From positions 186,001 to 250,000 of the forward strand of contig NZ_FNHY01000002.1 of NCBI RefSeq assembly GCF_900103605.1: DNA of 64,000 nt, given 5' to 3'. Each line of letters begins with the position of its first letter. Position 1 is the first letter of the stretch. Positions 55,245 to 62,906 of this stretch are shown here, piece after piece. The stretch comes from Psychrobacillus sp. OK028 (GTDB lineage Bacteria > Bacillota > Bacilli > Bacillales_A > Planococcaceae). The notes under the pieces were generated by a model. That model was not told the origin of the DNA, ran no database searches, and saw only the letters and a program-made list of their open reading frames with translations. Position numbers and translations under genes: made by a program.

Positions 55245-55829
55245 ATGAAATTTGGTTTTGATATTGACGATACATTGATTAATTTAAGAGAGCATGCTTT
55301 TCATATTTATAATGAGAAGCTTGGGCAGCAAGTGGCATTAGATAAATTTCATGCCTTAGACAGAGTAGAAATACATGAATTATTCGGTTTATCGGATGAA
55401 GAAGGTTCAAAAATGTGGAATGATACATTGGAACAAATTTATTATACAAATTGTCCGACGTATCCCGATGCGGTAGAAATGATAAATGATTTACATGAAC
55501 AAGGGCATGAGATTTACTATATTACCGCTAGACCTGCCGAACATCGTGAAAGAACAATGGAATGGCTTATTGAACAGGGTTTTCCGGTCGATGGAGAACG
55601 GTTTTATTGTGGTATGAAGGACCATGCCAAGGTGGAAATTATTCAAGAATTGCAGCTGGATTATTATTTTGACGATAAGCCAGAAGTATTAAATACCTTA
55701 ATAGATGATACATTACAAGTTTACGTAAAAACACAATCATATAACCAACATCTAACAATTCCAAGATTAACGAATTGGTCTGAACTAAAACAAATTATCG
55801 AAAAATATATACAAGAAAAGCATTTGTAA
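55245..55829 (+). CDS. HAD-superfamily phosphatase, 5'-nucleotidase (NT5C)-like
   Basis: A 194-residue HAD hydrolase: motif I FGFDIDDTLI (Asp nucleophile at residue 6), motif II in YYITARP and motif IV DYYFDDKPE. It resembles bacterial NT5C-type nucleotidases. It begins 24 nt after ribD, so it may dephosphorylate the ribityl-aminopyrimidine phosphate, the step in riboflavin synthesis that other HAD enzymes catalyse in B. subtilis. That role is inferred from position only. ATG 55245 has GAGGGG about 8 nt upstream. Confidence 0.8.
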   Translation: MKFGFDIDDTLINLREHAFHIYNEKLGQQVALDKFHALDRVEIHELFGLSDEEGSKMWNDTLEQIYYTNCPTYPDAVEMINDLHEQGHEIYYITARPAEHRERTMEWLIEQGFPVDGERFYCGMKDHAKVEIIQELQLDYYFDDKPEVLNTLIDDTLQVYVKTQSYNQHLTIPRLTNWSELKQIIEKYIQEKHL

Positions 55830-55893
55830 GCAGAATTATGTTCTATCCCTTTTGTTCCATTCATAAGTTGTCCTATAAGAAGGAGGATGACTT

Positions 55894-56484
55894 ATGACTA
55901 CAAGAACATGGGATGTAAAAGAACAATTTCGATTTCCGCAAAGCTTTGGAGTTCCAATGGAGATTAAAAATGTTGCAGTAACTCCACAATGTGAAATCGC
56001 TGAGAAGGAAGATATTGTCCAAGTCGTTGGAATATACCACATCACCTGCCACGTTAAGTTTGAGGAAGGTGAACACGAGCATCATGCTACTAGCGAATTT
56101 ACAGAAATTGAAGATTTAGATTTGCAAGGTGAGGTAGGCTATTTTGAATATGCTGTACCGATGAGTATTGAGATTGGTAAAGACAAAATAAAAGAAGGTT
56201 CCAAGCCTATAGTCCATGTGAACCATATTCACTCGAAACCAACACAGCAAATGGCTATTGAAATTGGGTGGACCGTACACTGTGATTACGATGAAGCTAT
56301 AGAACCTGCACCAATTGAATCTTTTGTAGAATTAGAAAGTCCAAATCCCGCCGAACCAATGGAAGTTAAAAATCCAAACGGTGAAGAATTTGAACTTCAA
56401 TTTATTTTGGATTTGGATGATGGGTATTCGAAGGTTTCATACCCCTCAAATAATGTTTTTGTAAAACAAAAAGCAGATGAGTAG
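55894..56484 (+). CDS. SpoVID-like N-terminal domain protein without LysM
   Basis: A 196-residue acidic protein. The region GVPMEIKNVAVTPQCEIAEKEDIVQVVGIYHITCHV, then FEYAVPMSIEIGKDKI, resembles the N-terminal beta domain of B. subtilis SpoVID (the PDI...VSIIGSLELTGEY region and the FPVDITIPKNKV region). The position between the heme operon and valS is also that of spoVID. The long acidic middle and the C-terminal LysM of SpoVID are absent. So it may be a spore-encasement protein reduced to its localisation domain. ATG 55894 follows AGAAGGAGG. The similarity was judged by eye. Confidence 0.55.
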   Translation: MTTRTWDVKEQFRFPQSFGVPMEIKNVAVTPQCEIAEKEDIVQVVGIYHITCHVKFEEGEHEHHATSEFTEIEDLDLQGEVGYFEYAVPMSIEIGKDKIKEGSKPIVHVNHIHSKPTQQMAIEIGWTVHCDYDEAIEPAPIESFVELESPNPAEPMEVKNPNGEEFELQFILDLDDGYSKVSYPSNNVFVKQKADE

Positions 56485-56637
56485 TAATAGTACCAATAAG
56501 AGGAAATCCCACGTGGTGGGCACAATTAGTACTCGTATTAATTGAAAACAACAAATTGGGATACTTACATGCTTGCAGTAGAAACGTGTTTTACGTAACC
56601 AATCAGGCAGCAAATAGGGATTATATCCTTTTCTCAT
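56446..56637 (-). CDS. Small putative membrane protein, antisense to its neighbour's 3' end
   Basis: A 63-residue ORF on the minus strand. Its ATG at 56637 follows AAAGGAGA with good spacing. The sequence has a basic N-terminal part (MRKGYNPYLLPDWLRKTRFY) and a strongly hydrophobic C-terminal half, consistent with one or two membrane helices. It overlaps the last 39 bases of the SpoVID-like gene. The ribosome site and membrane pattern favour a real gene; I cannot name a family. Confidence 0.5.
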   Translation of the reverse strand: MRKGYNPYLLPDWLRKTRFYCKHVSIPICCFQLIRVLIVPTTWDFLLLVLLLLICFLFYKNII

Positions 56638-56664
56638 TGTATTTCTCCTTTCACCATACTAGAC

Positions 56665-56694
56665 TTGACGACATATAATAATATCCTTTACAAT
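56665..56694 (+). promoter_or_regulatory. Probable valS promoter
   Basis: TTGACG (56665) and TACAAT (56689) are separated by 18 nt, directly upstream of the T-box leader. Confidence 0.6.
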
Positions 56695-56696
56695 AG

Positions 56697-56960
56697 GAAC
56701 AACTGAATAGAGATGCAATGAATGGGAAGAGTAAAATGATTTGGTTTTCAAAAGAAAGGAAACAATTTGCTGAAATGTTTCTGTCAACCACCATTTGAAG
56801 GTAGCCCACGAGCAGTATTTGTGAACGAAAAGTAGCAAATGCCGGTTTGAAGCCGTTATCGAATTGAGAGCGTGATGCGTTTTTTTAGCATTCGCGAATA
56901 AAGGTGGTACCGCGAACAAACTCCTTCGTCCTTTAATGACGATAGGAGTTTTTTTATATT
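56697..56960 (+). promoter_or_regulatory. T-box leader (tRNA-Val responsive) of valS
   Basis: The T-box sequence AAGGTGGTACCGCG is at 56901-56914, preceded by a long structured leader with a Stem I-type region (AGAGTAAAATGA, GGAAACAATTTGCTGAAATG) and followed by the terminator at 56918-56957. Uncharged tRNA-Val should favour the antiterminator and raise valS expression. I could not fix the specifier codon by eye. Confidence 0.93.
56918..56957 (+). terminator. Regulatory terminator of the valS T-box
   Basis: AACTCCT and AGGAGTT close a stem with an inner TCGTC/GACGA pair, followed by TTTTTT. Confidence 0.88.
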
Positions 56961-56981
56961 CTTTTTTAGGAGGAACAGAAA

Positions 56982-59624
56982 ATGACAAACGAAACAACAA
57001 TGTCCACAAAGTATGATCCGCAGTCGATTGAAAAAGGACGGTATGAATGGTGGCTTGAAGGGAAATACTTCGAAGCTCATCCGGAAAGCGATAAAAAACC
57101 TTATACCATCGTAATTCCACCACCAAATGTAACGGGTAAACTACATTTAGGTCATGCGTGGGATACTACATTACAAGATATTATTGTTCGCATGAAGCGT
57201 ATGCAAGGATACGATGCATTATGGCTTCCAGGTATGGACCATGCAGGAATCGCAACACAAGCAAAAGTGGAAGAAAAGCTGCGCTCTGAAAACATTTCAA
57301 GATATGATTTAGGTCGAGAAAAGTTTGTAGAAGAAACATGGAAATGGAAAGAAGAATACGCTAGTCATATCCGTGCACAATGGGCAAAACTTGGACTTGG
57401 TTTAGATTATTCACGTGAACGCTTCACTTTAGATGAAGGATTATCACATGCAGTTAAAGAAGTATTTGTAAAGCTGTATAACAAAGGGTTAATCTACCGT
57501 GGTGAATACATTATCAACTGGGATCCCGCAACTAAAACGGCATTATCAGATATTGAAGTAATCCACAAAGATGTACAGGGTGCATTCTATCATATGCATT
57601 ACCCCCTAACGGATGGTACTGGATCAATCGATGTTGCGACAACAAGACCAGAAACAATGCTAGGGGATACCGCAGTTGCAGTTCATCCAGAAGATGAACG
57701 TTATAAGCATTTAATCGGTAAAACAGTAAAACTTCCGATTATTGGTCGCGAAATTCCGATTGTTGGAGATGACTATGTTGATATGGAATTTGGAAGTGGA
57801 GCAGTTAAAATTACACCTGCCCATGATCCTAATGACTTTGAAATTGGTAACCGTCATAACCTACAACGTATTTTAGTGATGAATGAAGATGGAACGATGA
57901 ATGAAAACGCTGCTTCTTATAATGGAATGGACCGTTTTGCTTGCCGTAAACAAATCGTAAAAGACTTACAAGATGCAGGTGTTCTATTTAAAATTGAAGA
58001 GCATGCGCATTCAGTAGGGCATTCTGAGCGTAGTGGAGCTGTAGTTGAGCCATATTTATCTACACAATGGTTTGTTAAAATGCAACCACTTGCAGAAGAG
58101 GCGATTAAACTGCAAGAAGCAGAAGGAAAAGTGAATTTTGTTCCGGATCGTTTCGAAAAAACTTACCTACGTTGGATGGAAAATATCCATGACTGGTGTA
58201 TTTCTCGCCAATTATGGTGGGGACATCGAATTCCGGCTTGGTATCACAAAGAAACTGGAGAAGTATATGTTGGTCATGAGGCGCCAGCGGATGCGGAAAA
58301 CTGGAATCAGGATAACGATGTATTAGATACTTGGTTCTCCTCTGCATTATGGCCATTTTCTACATTAGGCTGGCCAGATACGAAAAACGAAGAGTTCAAA
58401 AAGTATTATCCAACGAATGCACTTGTAACTGGTTATGATATTATATTCTTCTGGGTTTCACGTATGATTTTCCAAGGTATAGAATTTACCGGTACTCGAC
58501 CATTTGATGATGTATTAATTCACGGTCTTGTTCGTGCTGAAGACGGACGCAAAATGTCTAAATCGCTAGGTAATGGAATCGATCCAATGGACATTATTGA
58601 TCAATACGGTGCAGATTCACTTCGTTACTTCTTAAGTACTGGTTCGTCTCCAGGGCAGGATTTACGTTTCTCTACTGAAAAAGTAGAAGCTGTATGGAAT
58701 TTTGCCAACAAAATTTGGAATGCATCCCGCTTTGCATTAATGAATATGGATGGCTTAAAGTTCGAAGAGATTAATTTGGATGGGAAAAAATCAGTTGCAG
58801 ATGCATGGATTCTAACTCGTTTAAATGAAACAATTGAGCAAGTAACAAGACTTTCCGATCGCTATGAATTTGGTGAGGTTGGTCGTGCACTGTATAACTT
58901 CATCTGGGATGATTTCTGTGACTGGTATATTGAAATGGCGAAACTTCCACTTAACGGAGAAGATGAAGAAGCAAAAAATATGACACGTTCTGTGCTAGCT
59001 TATGTTTTAGACAATACTATGCGTCTATTACATCCATTTATGCCATTCATCACAGAGGAAATTTGGCAAAACCTTCCGCATGAAGGGGATTCAATTACAG
59101 TAGCCGCTTGGCCGACTGTAAACGATGCACTTTCGAACAAAGAAGAAGCGGACAATATGAAATTGCTTGCTGAAATTATCCGCTCCGTTCGTAATATTCG
59201 TTCGGAAGTACAAACGCCAATGAGCAAGAAAGTTCCTTTATATGTTTCGGCGAAGGATGCAAATACATTAGCAGTGTTAGAAGCAAACGCTAAGTATTTA
59301 GAGCGTTTCTGTAATCCAGAACCACTTGTAATTGGTTTAAACCTAGAAGCTCCAAGTCAATCGATGTCTGCAGTGGTAACAGGAGCGGTACTTTACCTTC
59401 CGCTACAAGGGTTAATTGATATTGATGCTGAGAAAGCTCGTTTGACAAAAGAGCTTGAAAAATGGGCAAAAGAAGTGAAGCTAGTTCAAGGGAAACTATC
59501 CAATGAGCGCTTCGTTTCAAAAGCACCAGAAGCAGTGGTTGCAGAGGAACGTGCAAAAGAAGCGGACTATCTAGAAAAACACGCATCTGTATTGAAGCGT
59601 ATGGAAGAATTGAATAATCTATAA
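56982..59624 (+). CDS. valS: Valyl-tRNA synthetase
   Basis: An 880-residue class I synthetase (880 in B. subtilis). HIGH-type motif in [15 protein letters not shown] (about residues 45-59), an editing CP1 domain with [22 protein letters not shown] in [11 protein letters not shown], an anticodon-binding domain, and a C-terminal coiled coil ([26 protein letters not shown]). ATG 56982 follows TTAGGAGGA. A terminator follows at 59631. Confidence 0.98.
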   Translation: MTNETTMSTKYDPQSIEKGRYEWWLEGKYFEAHPESDKKPYTIVIPPPNVTGKLHLGHAWDTTLQDIIVRMKRMQGYDALWLPGMDHAGIATQAKVEEKLRSENISRYDLGREKFVEETWKWKEEYASHIRAQWAKLGLGLDYSRERFTLDEGLSHAVKEVFVKLYNKGLIYRGEYIINWDPATKTALSDIEVIHKDVQGAFYHMHYPLTDGTGSIDVATTRPETMLGDTAVAVHPEDERYKHLIGKTVKLPIIGREIPIVGDDYVDMEFGSGAVKITPAHDPNDFEIGNRHNLQRILVMNEDGTMNENAASYNGMDRFACRKQIVKDLQDAGVLFKIEEHAHSVGHSERSGAVVEPYLSTQWFVKMQPLAEEAIKLQEAEGKVNFVPDRFEKTYLRWMENIHDWCISRQLWWGHRIPAWYHKETGEVYVGHEAPADAENWNQDNDVLDTWFSSALWPFSTLGWPDTKNEEFKKYYPTNALVTGYDIIFFWVSRMIFQGIEFTGTRPFDDVLIHGLVRAEDGRKMSKSLGNGIDPMDIIDQYGADSLRYFLSTGSSPGQDLRFSTEKVEAVWNFANKIWNASRFALMNMDGLKFEEINLDGKKSVADAWILTRLNETIEQVTRLSDRYEFGEVGRALYNFIWDDFCDWYIEMAKLPLNGEDEEAKNMTRSVLAYVLDNTMRLLHPFMPFITEEIWQNLPHEGDSITVAAWPTVNDALSNKEEADNMKLLAEIIRSVRNIRSEVQTPMSKKVPLYVSAKDANTLAVLEANAKYLERFCNPEPLVIGLNLEAPSQSMSAVVTGAVLYLPLQGLIDIDAEKARLTKELEKWAKEVKLVQGKLSNERFVSKAPEAVVAEERAKEADYLEKHASVLKRMEELNNL

Positions 59625-59630
59625 GATTTG

Positions 59631-59666
59631 AGCGTGCATCCATTGAATTTGGGTGTACGCTTTTTT
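59631..59666 (+). terminator. Terminator after valS
   Basis: AGCGTGCATCC pairs with GGGTGTACGCT (one G-U), followed by TTTTTT. Confidence 0.85.
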
Positions 59667-59689
59667 GTTGCGGAAACTAAGGTTTCGTA

Positions 59690-59794
59690 TTCCTGTTATT
59701 TTTCACAACATTCCGGTGATCTTTCTTTTCATTCAGGTGATTCTCATGTTTATTCATATGATATTTATCTTCATTCCTGTGATTCCCTTCAAAT
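59690..59794. repeat. Five degenerate 21-nt tandem repeats
   Basis: Units start at 59690, 59711, 59732, 59753 and 59774, each opening with TTC and containing a version of GGTGATT (TTCCGGTGATC, TTCAGGTGATT, TTCATATGATA, TTCCTGTGATT). The 21-nt period keeps one frame open on the plus strand, giving a seven-residue HSGD-type repeat, but this frame begins inside the valS terminator and lacks a ribosome site, so I do not call it a gene. Confidence 0.7.
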
Positions 59795-59803
59795 GAAAAA
59801 AAA

Positions 59804-59828
59804 GAGAGACGATTAAATTTCGTCTCTC
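59804..59828 (-). terminator. Terminator of the ATP-grasp gene pair (reads leftward)
   Basis: GAGAGACG and CGTCTCTC form a perfect stem; on the minus strand it is followed by a run of T. It spans the end of the ATP-grasp gene at 59813. Confidence 0.8.
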
Positions 59829-60625
59829 TCATTTTTAGTAAGTTTCTTATGAATGTATTCCATAATAGGTAATGCTATATCTTTTTTAGTCGTTTCAAAA
59901 TAAGATCTTGCACCAACAGGATCTTCTGTTTCGTTGAAAAGCCAGTTTCCATCAGGTAAGAGGAGGAAGTCGATGCCAATGTAATCACTCTTTAAAGCTT
60001 TGGCTATTTTCTCTACTGCTTCGCGCTGTTGGTTGTCTAAGGTGTATTTTTCAACAGTTCCACCTAATGTAAAATTAGACTTGAAGCTGTCTTGTGGACC
60101 AGTTCTTTTGACGGCACCAAGCACCTCCTCACCGAGCATAAAGACACGAACATCAGTAGCATTAGTTTCTATATATTTTTGTGCAATTATCGTATACTCA
60201 GAAAATGTATTTAGAAAAGTAGTTGCTTCTTTTTCTGTGTGTACTAATTCAACTTGTTTTCCACCGTGGCCATTGATAGTTTTTAGCACAACAGGATATT
60301 CGTTTATTTCTGAAACTGTCTTTATTTTTATTGTAGGAACAGTTGCAATTCCCAAAAGCTGTACAAGCTGTATTGCTTTTAATTTGTCATTGGCAACAAC
60401 ATTCACTTCTGCACGATTGAACATTGGAATATTTCGTTGTTCTAATTCCTTTGCTAATTGTGGGTTTCTTGACCGGAAGAATATGAAATCGGTTTTAGGA
60501 ATCGAACTTTGATCGTCTACTACAGTTAAGTTATGTCCATGAGTACTTGCAGCATTTATTAATCGGTCTATAAAGCTTTGATTGCGTTCTATTTCGGCTT
60601 TTTCATATATGAGTAATCCCTTCAT
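59813..60625 (-). CDS. ATP-grasp family ligase (RimK-like), second of a pair
   Basis: A 270-residue ATP-grasp protein. ATP-binding residues appear in YPVVLKTINGHGGKQVEL (the P-loop-like glycine segment) and the metal-binding end in WLFNETEDPVGARSYFE. RimK-like enzymes join an amino acid to a carboxylate through an acyl phosphate. It overlaps the end of the upstream gene by 4 nt (ATGA), so both are translated together. No peptide carrier or precursor gene is seen next to them. The product is unknown. Confidence 0.82.
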   Translation of the reverse strand: MKGLLIYEKAEIERNQSFIDRLINAASTHGHNLTVVDDQSSIPKTDFIFFRSRNPQLAKELEQRNIPMFNRAEVNVVANDKLKAIQLVQLLGIATVPTIKIKTVSEINEYPVVLKTINGHGGKQVELVHTEKEATTFLNTFSEYTIIAQKYIETNATDVRVFMLGEEVLGAVKRTGPQDSFKSNFTLGGTVEKYTLDNQQREAVEKIAKALKSDYIGIDFLLLPDGNWLFNETEDPVGARSYFETTKKDIALPIMEYIHKKLTKNERDEI

Positions 60626-61500
60626 ACAACAGCCGCTCCTACTTTTGAGAGGATATATTCGATCATTGCATCACCGACATTAATGCCGGTTACATTATAA
60701 ATGTTGCGGATATGGGCTACGCCATTTACTTCACAAACAAGTGGCTCTTCATCGTCACCAAACAATAAATCCACACCCGCGAATTCTGCTTGTAAAGCTT
60801 CTGCTGCTTGAATTGCTACATCTATTTGTCTCTGTGTGAGAATAATAGGTGAAGCAGTGCCGCCATTCGTAATATTGGCACGAAAATCTGTCTGCGATTC
60901 ACGAAGCATACACGCCACAACTTTCCCGCCAACTACATTTACGCGAATATCGCGTCCTCTACTACCTTCGATAAACTGTTGAAAGACATACTCTACACCT
61001 GCTAGTTCTTCCACCTTAGCAAAGAATTGCTCTCTTGTTTCTATTAAATAGACTTTCATACCAAAGGAGCCATGTGCTTCTTTTATAATCATCGGTAATG
61101 GAATTGTCTGCAGCACCTGCTCAAAATAACCGGACTCTTGGATAGAAAAGCCAGGATATACTTTTGGTGCGATAATCGTTGTAGGCATAGGTACACCAGC
61201 ACTAGCTAGCTTCAAATACTGCCTTGCTTTATTATCACAAATTTCAATAACATTCGGATCATTAAATACTTGTATACCTTCATTTTTAAGATACTGAGCA
61301 AGCAAAATATCCTTATCTAGAAACACGACAAAATCTGGTTTGGCATGTAAATTTTCTTGGACATTCATCAGCACTTCATAATTTTTCACTAGAATGGCAT
61401 GAATATCATGTCGGTCCGCAGCTTCCTTCACTAGAAGTGCTTGATCGATAAATTTATCATGTGTAAGACTACCGTTATAAACGATCCAACATGTTTGCAT
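60622..61500 (-). CDS. ATP-grasp family ligase (RimK-like), first of a pair
   Basis: A 292-residue ATP-grasp protein. PMIIKEAHGSFGMKVYLIE is the nucleotide-binding segment, VFQQFIEGSRGRDIRVNVVGGKVVACMLR follows, and CEVNGVAHIRNIYNVTGINV is close to the RimK/LysX metal-binding motif. It is divergent from folC, with 86 nt between the starts. With its overlapping partner it may build a peptide-like bond series on a small acid, or an N-terminal tag. The exact reaction cannot be read from the sequence. Confidence 0.85.
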   Translation of the reverse strand: MQTCWIVYNGSLTHDKFIDQALLVKEAADRHDIHAILVKNYEVLMNVQENLHAKPDFVVFLDKDILLAQYLKNEGIQVFNDPNVIEICDNKARQYLKLASAGVPMPTTIIAPKVYPGFSIQESGYFEQVLQTIPLPMIIKEAHGSFGMKVYLIETREQFFAKVEELAGVEYVFQQFIEGSRGRDIRVNVVGGKVVACMLRESQTDFRANITNGGTASPIILTQRQIDVAIQAAEALQAEFAGVDLLFGDDEEPLVCEVNGVAHIRNIYNVTGINVGDAMIEYILSKVGAAVV

Positions 61501-61586
61501 AATGAATGACCTCCACTAGTACGTGTTATAATGTGTTCACAAGAAGTTTAGCACGAAATTTAATCAGACGGAATAGGGTGAACTAC

Positions 61587-62813
61587 GTGGAAATAAAAAA
61601 TTTTAATAAATACAAAATAAAATGGAATTTAAAAAGTGAAACAGATATAAAACCTGGGCTTGAAAATATTCAAGCTGCACTAGAAAAACTAGGAAATCCG
61701 CAAGAAAAGCACAAAGTAATTCATGTAGCTGGAACAAATGGGAAGGGTTCCACAATTGCCTTTTTAACAGCGTTAGCAAAAGAACACGGCTTGGCATATG
61801 CCTCTTTTACTAGCCCAAGTATTGTCGATGTCCATGATCAAATACAGATCAATAGTATTCCTGTTACAGAAAAACAAATGGATAAAGCCTTTTCTTTTAT
61901 GCATCAAAGAGGTATAAGTGGTATGTTAACAGATTTTGAATTACTAACAGTGACAGCCTTTGTAGTTTTTGAAACAATGGAATTAGATATCGTTTTCATC
62001 GAAGCGGGAATGGGGGGACGATTAGATAGTACAAACGTCATGAAGTCTTCAGTGGCAGTTATCCCTAGCATATCTATTGATCACACATATTTCTTAGGAG
62101 ATACACTCGAAAAAATTAGCTGGCATAAAGCAGGAATTTTAAAGCATAATAGCCAATTAGTTATAGGGTTCTTAGTAGAACCAGCAAAAACAATCGTATA
62201 TAATGAAGCGAAAGAAAAAAATGCAAAAGTTCTAGAATATAATAAAGACTTTCAAATGGATAAGGATCAATATACATATGAAGAATTTACATTTTCAAAC
62301 TTAAATCCCCAAATGATTGGACAGCACCAACAATCTAACATGGCTTTAGCGATAACTGCGCTATTAATAAGTGGCTTTGTTTTAGAGGAATCTAGCGTTC
62401 AAATTGCTGTGAAGGACGCAAGATTGCCAGGAAGAATGGAGAAAATAAGAGAAAATCTTTATATGGATGGAGCACACAATCAAGCGAGTACTGATGCTTT
62501 AGTGGAAACTTTGCAAGAACAGTTTCCAAACCGACCAATACATTTTGTAGTAGGGATACTTAAAGATAAGGATTATGTCTATATGTTAAGGAAGTTAGAG
62601 GAAATAGCTAGTTCTTTTGAATTTGTTAATTTCCAACACGAAAGAGCGTTAAATGCAAATATTTTGTATAAACACTGCTTGGGTAGTGCGAAGAGTATAA
62701 CTTTAGATGCATCTCAACTTGATTTGGAAAAAAAATCTGAAAATACCATTACTATTGTCACTGGTTCCTTTTACTTCATCACAGAGGTTAAAGAAAAAAC
62801 AGGAATTAAGTAA
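61587..62813 (+). CDS. folC: Folylpolyglutamate synthase / dihydrofolate synthase
   Basis: A 408-residue Mur-ligase-family enzyme adding glutamates to folates. The P-loop is AGTNGKGST (about residues 45-53), then EAGMGGRLDSTNV, SIDHTYFLGDT with the metal-site histidine, and KAGILK; the C-terminal domain has YMDGAHNQAS. The start is GTG 61587, 8 nt after ATAGGG; the frame is open back to 61506 but that part overlaps the divergent promoter region. Follows valS in B. subtilis; here the ATP-grasp pair is inserted between. Confidence 0.95.
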   Translation: MEIKNFNKYKIKWNLKSETDIKPGLENIQAALEKLGNPQEKHKVIHVAGTNGKGSTIAFLTALAKEHGLAYASFTSPSIVDVHDQIQINSIPVTEKQMDKAFSFMHQRGISGMLTDFELLTVTAFVVFETMELDIVFIEAGMGGRLDSTNVMKSSVAVIPSISIDHTYFLGDTLEKISWHKAGILKHNSQLVIGFLVEPAKTIVYNEAKEKNAKVLEYNKDFQMDKDQYTYEEFTFSNLNPQMIGQHQQSNMALAITALLISGFVLEESSVQIAVKDARLPGRMEKIRENLYMDGAHNQASTDALVETLQEQFPNRPIHFVVGILKDKDYVYMLRKLEEIASSFEFVNFQHERALNANILYKHCLGSAKSITLDASQLDLEKKSENTITIVTGSFYFITEVKEKTGIK

Positions 62814-62906
62814 TTGAAACTTTCTGAGAACTTAGTGATATAATTACTTTTAAGTTAATGTGTATTTAGTAGTGGTTATTTAGACTGAAAGGAGATTAAT
62901 AGTCAG

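Noticed and set aside
56659-57126. Minus-strand ORF of 155 codons over the T-box and valS start
   Set aside because: Lies across a structured RNA leader and the coding strand of valS; no ribosome site or family resemblance.
59628-59816. Plus-strand 62-codon ORF with HSGD repeats
   Set aside because: Starts inside the valS terminator without a ribosome site; the repeat pattern follows from the 21-nt DNA repeat.
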